Positions 34,191 through 46,300 of a stretch of DNA of 64,000 nt are shown here, in pieces (position 1 is the first letter of the stretch; the number at the start of each line of letters is the position of its first letter). Both the position numbers and the translations under genes were made by a program. The notes beneath the pieces were generated by a model that saw nothing but the letters and a program-made list of their open reading frames with translations, searched no databases and was not told the origin of the DNA. Source of the DNA: Ceriagrion tenellum (lineage: Eukaryota; Arthropoda; Insecta; Odonata; Coenagrionidae); the NCBI GenBank assembly GCA_963169105.1, contig OY720643.1, positions 19,192,373 to 19,256,372 on the forward strand, read 5' to 3'.

Positions 34191-37100
34191 CTAAGGGGAA
34201 GAATCAGTTGTCTCAGGCGTGACTTCACATTGTAAATGAAGTGACATTGTTATTCCACAGAAATTTATGTGTTTTAAATTTGTTTGTTTATTATTTAAGG
34301 TACTTTATTTACAAAGATGAAGAATACTTACGTTGGCCATAATATTTACAATTAAGCTTTAGTGTCTGAGGTAGGCTCAAATGCAAGTACGTAAGTAGAC
34401 ATGTAATATTTCATGCATGATGTATTCTCTAGTTACATTTTCGGAAAGAAATAAGCAACATTTTGTGGAAGTTACATCACATTCGTGACCGTAGAATTCG
34501 TTTTGTCGTGACCGGCGGAAAAAATTGGCAGCTGCGTTAGGAATTTTTTCATGGGGAAAGCTGTGTTTCTTTTCCTTTGTCTACGTTTTATTTTTTCTAG
34601 GTAGGAGGTCACTTGTTTTTTAAAATGAGAAATCTGCATTTTTGAAATACTGGGTTAGTGTATTCCAACGAATGAATATTTAGTGATATCTGCCAGAAAC
34701 AAGAAGCAATTTTCTTCCGCGCTTGCTGAATTGCCTTACTGTAGCCACTCTATGAATCTGCCGACAGTTTGTTGGAAAAACGCACAAAACTGTGGCTTTA
34801 GCTATTTTTCCAACGCTAGTACAATCTGAATAAAGGGCTCTTGCTTCCCTTATTTTGTTCAAAGATGCAAATTCTTGGTAGAGCAAATTTTACAACATTT
34901 ATAAGAGATTGCGCCGGACAAAATAACTAATTTCCCAGTGTTCATGTAACGATACACCAGCTTAGCTCATTTTTTGTTAAAGACCAGTTTGATTTCACGT
35001 CAGAATTAATTCACCAATAAATATTCAAAGTAAGACATTAAACGCCCGTCGAGCTCAAGACACTTGATGTGCGTGCATAAACTTATTAATTAGTTATCTT
35101 AATTAGCTGATATATCAAATGACTGAAGTCCGGATCACTGTCGTGGATAGTTCATGTTTCATCGCACATGGGCTATATTTACTGAGCATTTCTTCAAAAA
35201 TATTTCCTAATGCCAGAAGAAGAAATATTGTCTTTTATTTTCTAAATTTTTGCCTTTTTACCAATGTGGTTATTTTGTATTATCTTGTCATTGAGATAGA
35301 ATAGTATAAATCTCACATCAGCACAAGGTTTTTATGAATGAATTAGTTTTGACATGAAAATTTTATAGTAACTATTCGTATAAAAAGTTGTTTATTAACT
35401 CGTGATTATCCTACGAATAATTTAGTTGCAAATTTCTTTGAGGTACTTTTTTAAACTAGTTATTGCAGTAATTAATCTCACAGTACGATAGAAATCATTT
35501 TACATGGAAACTGGTAGTTACGAAATTTCGATGCGCAAAAACTGTATCATCGAACATTCCTGGCGACTATGATATATTAACGTGTTCATATTTCTTATAA
35601 ACGGAATGGATGACTCATGAGTCGACACGAAAGCAGTTTATAGTCCGCGGGAACGAACCCACTGGAAAAGTTTCGGGTGGTACAAAGCGAAATTCGCTTC
35701 AGTATTTTTAAAATGACCTGTTTGAGGAGTGTATTCAAAGAAGAGCAAATTACCATGGAGATTTCTCGTCCTTCCAAGTGGGATGTTCCCGAAAAAATCC
35801 TACCTCTCTCAATATGTTTGGCCCCGAGAAGTGTAGCGACCCCTGACGACGATAATCTCACCGGATCAAACCTGTTCCTGAAATTTCTCGCGAAAACATG
35901 TTTTAGATATATTTTACATTAACATTCCACACGGAAACTGACAGAAGAGTACCTAAGAAATGAAAATGAAAGAGATTTAGGCAAAAGAGTCGGGAAGGGA
36001 AGGAAAGGGACGAAATTAAATTTATTCAAGATTTTAATAGTTTTTATACAAAATCTCAATGTCTCCATTTGCTCTTGCTGCAGTAACTAATAGCAATAGG
36101 GAATGAAAATTGCTTTACTTATCAGTTCAAAATTGAATTCTCTTATTTTTTACTTCCATAAGTTCGATATATTGCATATAAAGGTAAAATAATGTGATTC
36201 GAGCCTCCCGGAAACAAGCGTGATCTAAATTGTTCAGTTGACTTAAGCTTAGAGTGTACTCTCCAAATATCTATCCTATTCCTACCATCTGCTGTTATCT
36301 GTATCTGCTGCTTCTGTTTGCTTTATTTCTTCCTTTTGAATGTTAAATTTCATTGCTTCTGATTTTAAAGTCGGTTTTCTGAGAATTTTTAACAGTTTGC
36401 GAATTAAATAGTTTTCTTTGCAGGATCTCAAACAGTGACCTATTGATATGCCAGATAGAAATTACGTCACTTTTCACCTTTTGCTCCGAGGTACTTACCG
36501 CTCGATAATTTATTGCAAAATTTTGTGCAGAAAACGTCAAATTTGAGAAAGACTCGGAACCTAACAAATTTGGCTACGAAGCCTTGAATGTTCTGAATTC
36601 CACACAGCTGAAGTATAATTCCGGAAGTTAGTAGAAAGGACGCCATGACAGCAGCTAGAATCTACTCCACTCAAGTCCTTCCGTAGCATATTCCGATAGG
36701 TGGTTCTTCCTTGAATATCCCAATTTTAAGTCTAGCCGTGAGAGTTATTTCATTCCGATGGCCATTCGTGCGATGCTCCCGACGGCCTTCCATCGATTTG
36801 CCTCGATTCGTGCCTTGGTGCGACGCGACGGCCGCCGGCGGGTGGGAAATTCTTCCAGGTGATACCATTTAGATAGCACCGTCTCTGCTGGTGGCGTCGA
36901 TAAGAAGCTGATGTGATTCGCATCGATTCCTCTCGCAAACTCAGGAGCCTTTTTGCATGGTTCGAGTGAAACACGCATTGTAAGATCCGCTGACAAGGGA
37001 AATAGGCGAAAAACTGTTTCATAGTGCTGTATGTCGTCCATGCTTCATTATGCGTGAAATTTAGTATTTTTATTTAGCTTTGCATAGTTTAATTTGAGAA

Positions 37101-38110
37101 ATTGCGATTTTTATATAGAAAAATCATATAGGCTGGTGCTTCTGGTTAAGCTGCATTAATTTGGAGTCCCACGGAAGCAGAATATATAGGAAACAGATTA
37201 TAGCAGAAAGCTATCATATTACATTACGTTACATACTACAGAAAGATTACATATACGCAGATATCAAACTAAAAAGTTCAGATGTTTCAAATTAAGGGTC
37301 AAGTATTAGTCAAGTAAAACACGCAGCTATTGCAGGAATTAAACAGGCCGAAAACTATCGCTTGGAAAGGAATCTCAAATCGATTTATAGTGGTGAGCAA
37401 GTTCTTAAAACTTAAATGCTTCATTTTTCCGGTAGCCTATAGCGCTGAACATTTCTCGCCAGTGGTAGAGAACTTTCATGTTGTCTTTTGAATGAAAACT
37501 TCCATGTAGTTTGCTTGCCGATTTCTAGCGAGATAAAGTGGTCTTTCTAATTATTAATGAAATTCTATGTTTTTTGTTCTCGGGGTATCATGGGAGTCAT
37601 AGGAGGTAAAAGTTATTCATATATTATAGAAGTCTATGTTTTTTTAGAGAAAACCCTTAAACGTGATTATATTTCAATATATAAAAATTATTGATCTTCT
37701 ACATATTTTTTGGATGTATATACAGCCCTTACGGATTCCAACTCAGTGGGATAATTTTTTTGGTGCTGAAGTACGCATGATCGACATGAAGCTGCGGCCG
37801 ACATTTCACATTCATGCTCTTATCTCTCGAGCTACGGCTGTCTGAGACAGACCTGAGACAGGTCTTTGATCCCTCTAGAGATCTTTTATCAATAAAACGG
37901 AGCCTTTAAAGCCTTCAGCGAGGCTACCAGTACTATATGTACGTGTGGTAATGGAATTTGTTCCACAAAACCGCCTGAAAATGGTTCTTTTGCAGCATTT
38001 ATGAGGTTTTTACTTTTTTAACACATTAGAGGCATTTACCGTTTGCTAGTGATTAGAAAGAGAATTGCGGGAAGATCCCAAAGGGTTCTAAAAATATTGA
38101 AGCAATTTGT
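34191..38110. other. No supported gene
   Basis: Nearly 4 kb without a recognised gene or element. The patch at 36,660-37,040 has more CpG and overlapping minus frames, but no motif. Confidence 0.5.
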
Positions 38111-38124
38111 TGGGGACATCCGTG

Positions 38125-38584
38125 TCCCCTGCTAAAAAATTCTGTATAGCTTCCTTATGAACACTTCTACAGAATTTCTTAAAAAGTTCTGTAGATATTC
38201 CTTAAAGCATTGAAACGCCATTTTACGGAATTCCCTACGACGTTCTGCAAAATACCTTAGGATGCTCTACAGAATAATTTTGGACGTTCTGCGGAATTCC
38301 TTAGATCGTTCTGAAGAAGCCCTTTGACGCTCTGTAGAACTCCTTACAAGCTCAAGGAAACCTCCCATATTTCTGTAACGTTGCTGAAGTTCTACAGAAC
38401 AGCTTGTAAGGAGTTACTTTTCTTTGTAGAAAATAACTCGACAGAGCATATGTTCTGTAGAGTCAGGCTCTCATGTTCCGTACAGATCCTTAGAAAAGGA
38501 ACTAGTTCTGAAGAAAATGAGTCAATTTGTGTAGAATTTCTTACGCTTTACAGAACAATTTCTAAGGAATTTTTTTGCTGGGTC
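38125..38584. mobile_element. Foldback/MITE-like element built of TTCTGTAGAA repeats
   Basis: Ends GTCCCCTGCTAAAAAATTC (38,125-38,143) and GAATTTTTTTGCTGGGTC (38,567-38,584) are imperfect inverted repeats. The interior is packed with degenerate copies of TTCTGTAGAATTCCTTA in both orientations. A central perfect pair AACTCCTTACAAGCT (38,338-38,352) and its complement (38,401-38,415) makes a hairpin. At the left edge GGGGACA/TGTCCCC forms a 7-bp stem around TCCG (38,113-38,130). No target duplication is evident and no transposase is encoded. Confidence 0.6.
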
Positions 38585-39054
38585 ATACTATTAGTTTGTA
38601 CTATTTTCTTTATTTCTTCGCTTACCTCTCATTAAATATTTTATTACCCTTCGTATTAATAGGTTATTCTCCCCTATTAGTTACCCTATTTCTGCTGCAA
38701 ATTCTTATTGTTTGGCTATTATCGTCAAGTTACTGTTACTTCTACTTTTCTATGTCCATGAAATTTCCCCCACCATTCCCTGTGATGCCTGGCATTTCAT
38801 CACTTGTGTTGCACTTTGTTAATTCAACTTGTTTATCAATCCTTCCCAAAGACCATCTTTCCTTCACATTCTCGATGCTAGTAGGTGTTATTACCTCGTA
38901 GGACATAGAAAAGACCATCGCAGGATACAATCCGGTGCCTAATAGTTTATTCCGTGTTCTATTTCTGTATTCTAGTTGTAAATGTGTACTTTATTGTGCA
39001 GATCCCATATGATAATATGATATTGTATTTATAGATAAAATCTTGCTCCAATTA
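38585..39054. other. No supported gene
   Basis: Pyrimidine-rich, then AT-rich; no recognised content. Confidence 0.5.
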
Positions 39055-39195
39055 CTACCTATTTAATGCGTGGACGAACACACAAAACCATGCCCAGGAA
39101 TGTGAAAATCCTTCTCAGGCAGGATTCGATCCCGCGAATCTTGGATTGGCCGGCAGAGACTTTATCCCGCCACCACTGGAGCCGGTAAAACTTAA
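39055..39195 (-). repeat. tRNA-derived SINE, minus strand
   Basis: Read on the minus strand, the head begins GGCTCCAGTGGTGGCGGGAT, with a B box GGGATCGAATCCTG at about 39,135-39,122. The body follows: GAGAAGGATTTTCACATTCC, TGGGCATGGTTTTGTGTGTT, CGTCCACGC. That body, with CTGGGCATG...TGTGTGTTCGTCC, is a familiar arthropod SINE motif. This family differs from the 7.5- and 25.0-kb SINEs. Confidence 0.75.
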
Positions 39196-39254
39196 AATAT
39201 TTATTGTCATTCCAAAAGATCATGAGTAATGCCAAAATACAAGTTAATAAGAAA

Positions 39255-39288
39255 TTGGCAGAATTTTGTTGTCTCAAAATTCTGCCAA
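39255..39288. repeat. 14-bp perfect hairpin
   Basis: TTGGCAGAATTTTG (39,255-39,268) and its exact complement (39,275-39,288) flank a 6-base loop. No further context. Confidence 0.9.
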
Positions 39289-39660
39289 AGTAAGTTCAAA
39301 AAGAGTGTGAGAATTTTTGTACTGAGTGGGACGCCTTTTTATTGCCCTAAATTTTTTATTTCCCTTTTCCTCCGCGCTTTTGAAGATGTGTTTTTAACCT
39401 TCTTGGTCAACGATTTGCGATAAGTTATCTTGGTGTGGGCGTTCCATCCTGGCAATCAAAATATCCACCTATTAAGGCCGGATCAAAACTTAATTCCCCT
39501 CGACGCAGGTGGCAGATATTTTTGATCTGCATACCTATTTTGGGAACGCCAGTCCAAAAATAATGACACTCGCTTCTTTTATTGACTTCAAAGAATTCCC
39601 TGAAACACCTTTTGCGTCATTTGTCCGAAATGCGGCACTCCTTATTAAGACTGCTTAATT

Positions 39661-40079
39661 TTATATGATGGTAGACTTTAATACTATTCCTGTGTGTAAA
39701 TCAATATAAAGTTATTAAAATGCGTGCTTCAAATTTTTCGTCACTATGTTACATGACACTATCTAGGATATGTGCTCCTTCTCATTAATCTTAATTTTGA
39801 CATCTTTCTGATACCTGTCTTATTTTTCTCGTGATTTTTTTGGCATGTCTTACTTTGAGAAAACGTCTTATGGTACAATTTAGAATGCATTTTATTTTTA
39901 ATGCAAGCATTTCAATTACTACGCTTTCAAAGTTCTTTTATGGCTTTTTCAATACAAATGTTTACTTATCCACTTATTTATATGATGATAGACTTTAATA
40001 CTATTCCTGTGTGTAACTCAAGATAAAATTATTAAAATGCATGATTTCAATTTTTCGTCACTTTTTTACACGACACTAT
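39661..40079 (+). repeat. 102-bp direct repeat, two copies
   Basis: Copies 39,661-39,762 and 39,978-40,079 share TTATATGATG, GACTTTAATACTATTCCTGT, TTATTAAAATGC and TTTTTCGTCAC with few differences. They are 317 bp apart in the same orientation. The intervening sequence is not recognised. They could be terminal repeats of a small element or a local duplication. Confidence 0.9.
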
Positions 40080-42820
40080 TTCCACACTCAGTCTGATCAT
40101 GCTCAATAGTCGAGTGTACATAGTCATAACTTTTTCATTAACATTTCTCGAGCGAAAGATTAAATTAGTGAAATCCTTATTTTGTTCCTTGCATGTCTTG
40201 GACTGTTATAATTTTAAACGATCGATTTTAATTTAATTTGCAAGTTTTCTCATTGAGAATTTTTGTGAAAATTATGTCTAAAAATAACAAAAGCAAAACA
40301 GTTAAGATGGGTTCATATGCTTTGGCGCAGTATTGTGGATTACAAGCAACATAATATTTTCAGTCTACGTCAAATTCAAGTATTCTGCGGCTCAAGGATC
40401 TTTGAAATCCTTGCCTTTCTCTCTGTAAAAAATTGGACGAAGAAGTGAAAACTTATTTCAGGAATCAGGTGAATCTCAGACGAAAGCTCAGAAATGCGAA
40501 GCGTGAAAATTGAACCTCGTATTTCAGTCCCTTTGTAATGCAATCCGATGAAGGAATGCTTTCGCGACCATCGAAGGCATTTTTTCTTAGGAATAAGCGA
40601 ATTTCGACGCCTCAAGGAGCCAATTATTAATTAATTTTCAGTCAAAACACCACCTAGAGAGAAAATCTCTCCATTGTACCTTGTATCTTTTAGCACGGCT
40701 CATGAATTTAGGTGGGGCTTGAGACACTTCAATCACCATCGCGGTAATTATGGCTTCTTCACTTTATTTCGAGTTAAACGCTAGGAAAAATCCAGTTTTT
40801 ATTAGAGTCGCGATGTGATTCCTTTACCAAAAGATCAAGTAATTAATAGGTGTTATTGCAAGGTAATGTTTTCCTTTTGCACTAGTATTTTGTAATCACT
40901 ATCGATAAATTTTCTGCCATTTTTACCTTATAGTCAAACATCCGTATATATTATCTCTCAAAGGGGTTTTTTTGTGGATAGGCCATAACTCCGATAATTG
41001 TTCATCAAAATTAATGACTCAAACATCGTTTGAAATCTTATGTTCCCCGCTATTGACGAAATATAGACAAATGGTTAAAAATTAAATTTTTTGTTAAAAA
41101 ATTTAAAATAAAGGTTTTATGAAAAAAATGATACAGTGCCTTCTGTTGACAATATATCAACTAATATGTTGGCTATGGTTACATGCTTAAAAGACTGTAG
41201 GAGGCGCCATCTATTAACACATCGTTTCGTTAGATTGTTTACATTCTACATGCAGTCAGTGTGACCGTTTACGCTTACGTTATGTATGTTTAACGCAAAC
41301 ATAAATAACATATAAATGTCCATGGGAAGAAACAGGTAGAAGAACAGGAATAAAGAAGGAAGAAACAGGAAGAATCTGCATACTGTGCGAAATATTCGAA
41401 TGGGTCAGCTAATTTAGAAAAAATAATAGTTATAAGGACAATACATGGTATGATTCTTGAGAGCAACTTAAAAGATATAACACTAGGTTTGGAAGAAGAT
41501 CACTAGGCAGTCTTTGCGACCTTTTATTAGAACAGTATTCGTGTAAGGCTCTCAAAGATTTGGCAGAATCTTGTAAAAGTTATTATTTTTGAAAAAAAAA
41601 TTAAGGTTGAAGTTCCAACCGGGTTTTCAGTGCTAAAAGACTTCCCAAACATTGGAATTTGTTCGGTTTTAAAGTTTTGGAGACAATACTTTGATAGATC
41701 AAGAAGACAGGAGTTCAAATATTTCTTCTCTTACATGGTCATACTACTATAAGCATGAAATCATGAAAGTCCTCTCTTGTTTGGGATGTTCTCGAGTAGA
41801 TGACAGAATATAGTGCTATGGTCTCTCGGAGTACATCAGAATATTTTGATTCAAAAGTAGAGAGGCGTGTGAGTCATTTCACGTCAATTCCAACAACGAA
41901 TTGCCTTTGATCTCTCCAATTGCGACTATACTTGCAGGATGTATTTTTACTGAATTGCTGTTCGTACTCAATTGTTTGGGAAATGAATGCATCCGTTACC
42001 TAGTTACGGTAGTATGAAAAACTGAACTTCTCGTAAGTTTGCGTTTGATTTGTTCTTGGTGTCTCCGGACATATGATACTTATGTCAGTGCGCAATTTTT
42101 CAATTGAAAGAGAAATCCACGGCGCATTATGCAGATAATTCCGAGCCAATGTTGATAATAAAAGAAATTGCTTCTTAGTGGGTGAATTTAACTTTGAAAA
42201 ATTCAAATTCCTTTGTCTCAAAAACATGTCCCCCCTCGAGTTTACTCATTTTTTTATGTATTTTGTGGCTTAATACCTTGGCTATGAAAAAATTAATTGT
42301 TGAAATTTGGTACTTTATAATTCTTTGGTGTTTGCTTTAAATCAGTCCCCTGAATGTAAGTGATAAAAAGTGCTTGATAGTGTACTATTGGACTTGCAAA
42401 TTAACCATAGAACACAAATTATCGTAGTTTTTTTTTACAAAAGCGTTGCCAAGTCATTTAGCAGCAATAAAAAATGAGCAAGTATGAGAAGGTACGTATT
42501 TTTGTGAAAAATGTGGTTGAAGTTTTCGAAATACAAATGTATGCACAAAAATTAAAAATCTTGAATTTATTCCGTCACAGCATTATCCCCAGTTGCTTTC
42601 TCTTTCAAAGTATTGCTCAGACAATCAAAGTTTGTAACGAGCTATTATTTCCGCAGCCCTCCCTAATCCTTACCTGTGAAATTTCTTTGTTAAATTATAA
42701 CCTTTCCCACCTCACCAGACCTCAATCTACCTTCCCTTGCCTTCTCTTCTTAAATTTAGTACTTTCTCTACACCCCCCCGTTACCATCTCAAAAATAAAC
42801 AAAAATTTAATAAAACTTCT
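40080..42820. other. No supported gene
   Basis: AT-rich, no recognised element; the polypyrimidine stretch at 42,650-42,785 precedes the hammerhead motif. Confidence 0.5.
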
Positions 42821-42824
42821 GTTC

Positions 42825-42855
42825 CTGACGAAGCCATAAAACGGTGAAACGCGTC
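42825..42855 (+). ncRNA. Hammerhead-ribozyme-like motif
   Basis: CTGACGA (42,825-42,831), one extra A, helix II GCC/GGT with an ATAAAAC loop, GAAAC (42,846-42,850), a two-base loop, GTC (42,853-42,855). The core is complete and the cleavage triplet is the canonical GTC. Helix II is short (3 bp with one G-U), helix III two bp, and helix I is not evident. The string CCTGACGAAGCC...GAAACGCGTCG is the form I associate with Penelope-like 3' regions, but no endonuclease remnant was recognised upstream. The ORF covering it (42,474-42,839) is not believed to be coding. Confidence 0.6.
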
Positions 42856-43343
42856 GTAAAAATAATAACTGGGTAGAAAAATACTTTTTCTCTTCTTCAC
42901 GGTTACCAACGTAAATTATTTTCTCGAAGTAACGTCTGGCTCAGTCAAGCTTTATAAGTGATGATAATAACATTGCTTACTCTTCAGCTAGATATTTTTG
43001 AAAAATTTCAATGATATATTGCGTATCTAAAAATAATATTATAGGAGTATCTCAATAGATAAAACATTTTAATCGTTGTAAACTGTAAAAGTATTCATTA
43101 GTTTATCATTAATTTTGACGCATGTTTGTTCCATAATTTCATTGCTATTGTAATTTTTTTCATAGTTTTACATAAATGTAAACTAAGTTTACGTTCTGCC
43201 ATATTTGGTATCCCAAGAAAGGCATCGTCTATCGTTAGAAATTTATTTGCTAGGAACTATTTGTTCCTCCTCTTTTATCATTTTCTTTTAATGTTAGGAA
43301 ATGGGAAGCAGCTTCTCATTTTATTAAACGTGTGCTGAAGCAC
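42856..43343. other. No supported gene
   Basis: AT-rich, no recognised content. Confidence 0.5.
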
Positions 43344-43370
43344 TCTGCGCAACAGATCGCGTTGCGCAGA
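43344..43370. repeat. 10-bp GC-rich hairpin
   Basis: TCTGCGCAAC (43,344-43,353) and GTTGCGCAGA (43,361-43,370) form a perfect stem around a 7-base loop. Confidence 0.9.
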
Positions 43371-46300
43371 AGATGGTCTCCTATTCCCCCAAAGGGCTTC
43401 CCCTGTACACCGTTTGCAGTACGCATTTGATTGCCTTGGACTCTTCTCGCAGCCTTGCGATCATTTTCGCTTCGGTGAGTATGGCATCCCTTTGCGATTG
43501 AATTTGCTTCTTAAGATATGTGACACAAGGACGAACATATTCTTACCGTTTCTTGGTATTTTTGAGACGAACCTCACCTGCAATGTTGTACCCACATTCC
43601 CCAGCAGTTAGGGTGCACACAGATGAAATATAAGATCATTTTGTTTCAAATATATGTTCCAAAGGGGTAAGGGAAGGTGTTTGAGGCCGTATGTATTGGT
43701 CAGGAATTCCACTTCCCACCCATACCTTTGTCTGACGGTAACTACTAAAAGAAAAAGGAAGGGAAGAAGGTAAGGAATGGTTGGGAAGGAGAGATCTGGA
43801 GAGGAATCGGTATCTTTCCCTACAAGAGAAGAAGGGATGAGCATATCCGTTCCTTTTTGCTTTCCGAGGTGGAATTTGGCCGCCTGAGAGGAGGGCAAAG
43901 GGGGCAAAGCAGCTTCCTGCTCTGCGGGAGAAGCCGATGCCTTTTGCGGGGAAGAACACAGTGGGTGCGAGCGGGGATTGTATGAGAATGTGCGTCGATC
44001 TAACTGCTCCTTTTATCTTACCACGCAGCGCACACACAACATCCCCACAGCCTCCCTCCTCTCAGCTCTTTCCCCGCTTTCCTCCCTTTCTACACGTCCT
44101 CTCTCCCACAGCGCAACACCCTCCAAAACTTAATCTCCGATCTCATTCTGAATTCTACTCATGTCCCCTTCCCCTCACGTCTTCGCCCCCCACCCCAGTT
44201 AATCCGCCACTCCCTGCCGTATTCCACCATAAATTCCTCCCGTTATCAACACTATTGATATTAGCAACCTACGTGGAGCTGAAAGTTTTCCTTTCGAAGA
44301 ACCACACTTGTAAAAGAATAATTTTACTGCCATCTCTTCTCTGTCACGTTGTGGTAAGGAAGAGTTTTCGTATTATTGTAAATTTATCCATTTTGCGTCT
44401 CGAGAGATTCTCATGAAGGAAAGCATATTTCAACTCATTCGTTTAGCAAAGTTATGCATTAAAACACTATTAGCATAAGCAATGGGAAAATAAAGGTAAA
44501 ATACGCCACATTTTCAGCTAGTTAATAGATGTGGGTCCCTCTAACTTTCCCAAGCGTGTGTCTTTTAATAGTTTAAAGACTTTACTGTAATTATCATGAA
44601 TCTTTTCACTCTACGGCATTAATATGTGTAATTAATGTGTGTATTAAGGTTAGCTATAATGTATCTACAGATCCCGAAATTAGTTACCAACCAACTTCGT
44701 CCCTAATAATTGAATTTAGGGTACTTAATTTATGCCCAGCAGTGTACTCAATCCCTCCAAAGTGTTCATTTACAGACCGTGGTCTTCAAACAAAAGTTGA
44801 TAAGTCACACTGAGTCAGAACCACCTTTTCACGTCACGTCGCTTGTAGGTGTGAGCTCGGCTACTCTGGCGTTATTACTTGCAGACGCCATATTTAATTT
44901 AAATAACATGCTTCTTCAAATACTGATTATCTTCAACATCTCTTTTTTCAAAAAACGCTGAATAAATGTGTTAACAGCATAAAAATTAGCATTTCATATA
45001 ACATGTCGCATTATACAATTATTGGTACTTGTGTTATCTCCAAAAATTAATTCCAGCTGTCTGAAGCGTGGGCTGAAAAGCTTGTACCTTCTTTGGAAGG
45101 TTGCTAAACTCGTACTAAAAAAGCAAAACGTTTCATGGTCATCTCCAATCTCCACGGATGGACAAAGTTACACTCTTTGTCACTACTTGCGTGACAGGTT
45201 CTTCCATTAAAGAAATATTTCCTCAAAAGCTCCTAAAAATTAAAGAGGCGTTATTAGTAGGCGCTGTTACTTATTACCTGCATCGCGTTATTAGCTTCAA
45301 TTACCCTACTTGGCGTTGAAAGTTTTTCTTCCAAATTTCTCACTCTGTAAGTTGACACTTAATGTTCAGTTAAGGAAAGGGAGTTGTGTCACAATATTAA
45401 AATTCTTGGGACCTCGTGAAGGTCATTCTGAAGAAAATATCTTTCATCCCTATATCACTTTCGCTAATCATTTTTATTTATGACAGCATTGATGAAATTA
45501 GCGACCTACGTGGATCCGAAAGCTTTTCATTCGAAGGCTCACGATCTAACTTACGAAAGAATTACTTTGCTGTCATCTCTTTAATGCCACGTTTTTGTAA
45601 GTAATTTGTATCTTTATATTAAAATATCGCTATTATTATATCGCTATTATTATTATATCGCTATAGTTGTTCATGGGAGGTCGTCGTGTAGGAAAACATT
45701 TTTTCTCTTTCGTTCAGTAGTGACTCCAAAACAATTTTTTTACGAATCAAATCTAAATACGTGTACATACATTTGAGGGTAGCGTAAGAACTCTCTTATA
45801 AGAAAAATATCTACTACGTACTAGAACTAAAACTAAAAATGGCGTACTACTACGTACTAGAACTCATACAAGTCGCAAGGATTTCTTTTGTGAAAAACTG
45901 TGGTGAAATATGACATCAAATTTTCTTATTTATCCGGTTATTTTACTAATCCCTTAAATAAGATTGATCAGATAGTGATTCAATCGACTCAAAGAATAAA
46001 GAAAATAATCTCTATTCAACAGCTATGCCTTGTAAGATATTCAGCTAAATTTCTTTAATCGATGTATTACAATTTTTTAAAATTTTTCAAAGCACGGTTG
46101 TCCATTGTCCGTCGTCCTTCTGGCACCTTCACAATTACAAGAGTTATACTTACCACTAATTGAATCCAAATCTCTTCGGAATATAATGACTTAATAACAT
46201 TGAAACTCTTTCTAGTCATCCTGGTATTATGCCTTATTTTCATAAAATCTTATCTCTTTCAGTAATAGTTATTCATCGAGGTAGAAAGATGATGCGAATA

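Noticed and set aside
42474..42839. 121-codon open frame running into the hammerhead motif
   Set aside because: It mostly translates a polypyrimidine tract and reads through the ribozyme core, so coding is unlikely.
43636..44416. Long overlapping frames (133 codons -, 159 codons +)
   Set aside because: Explained by C-rich or G-rich composition with few stops; repetitive Pro/Ser/Leu residues and no domain.
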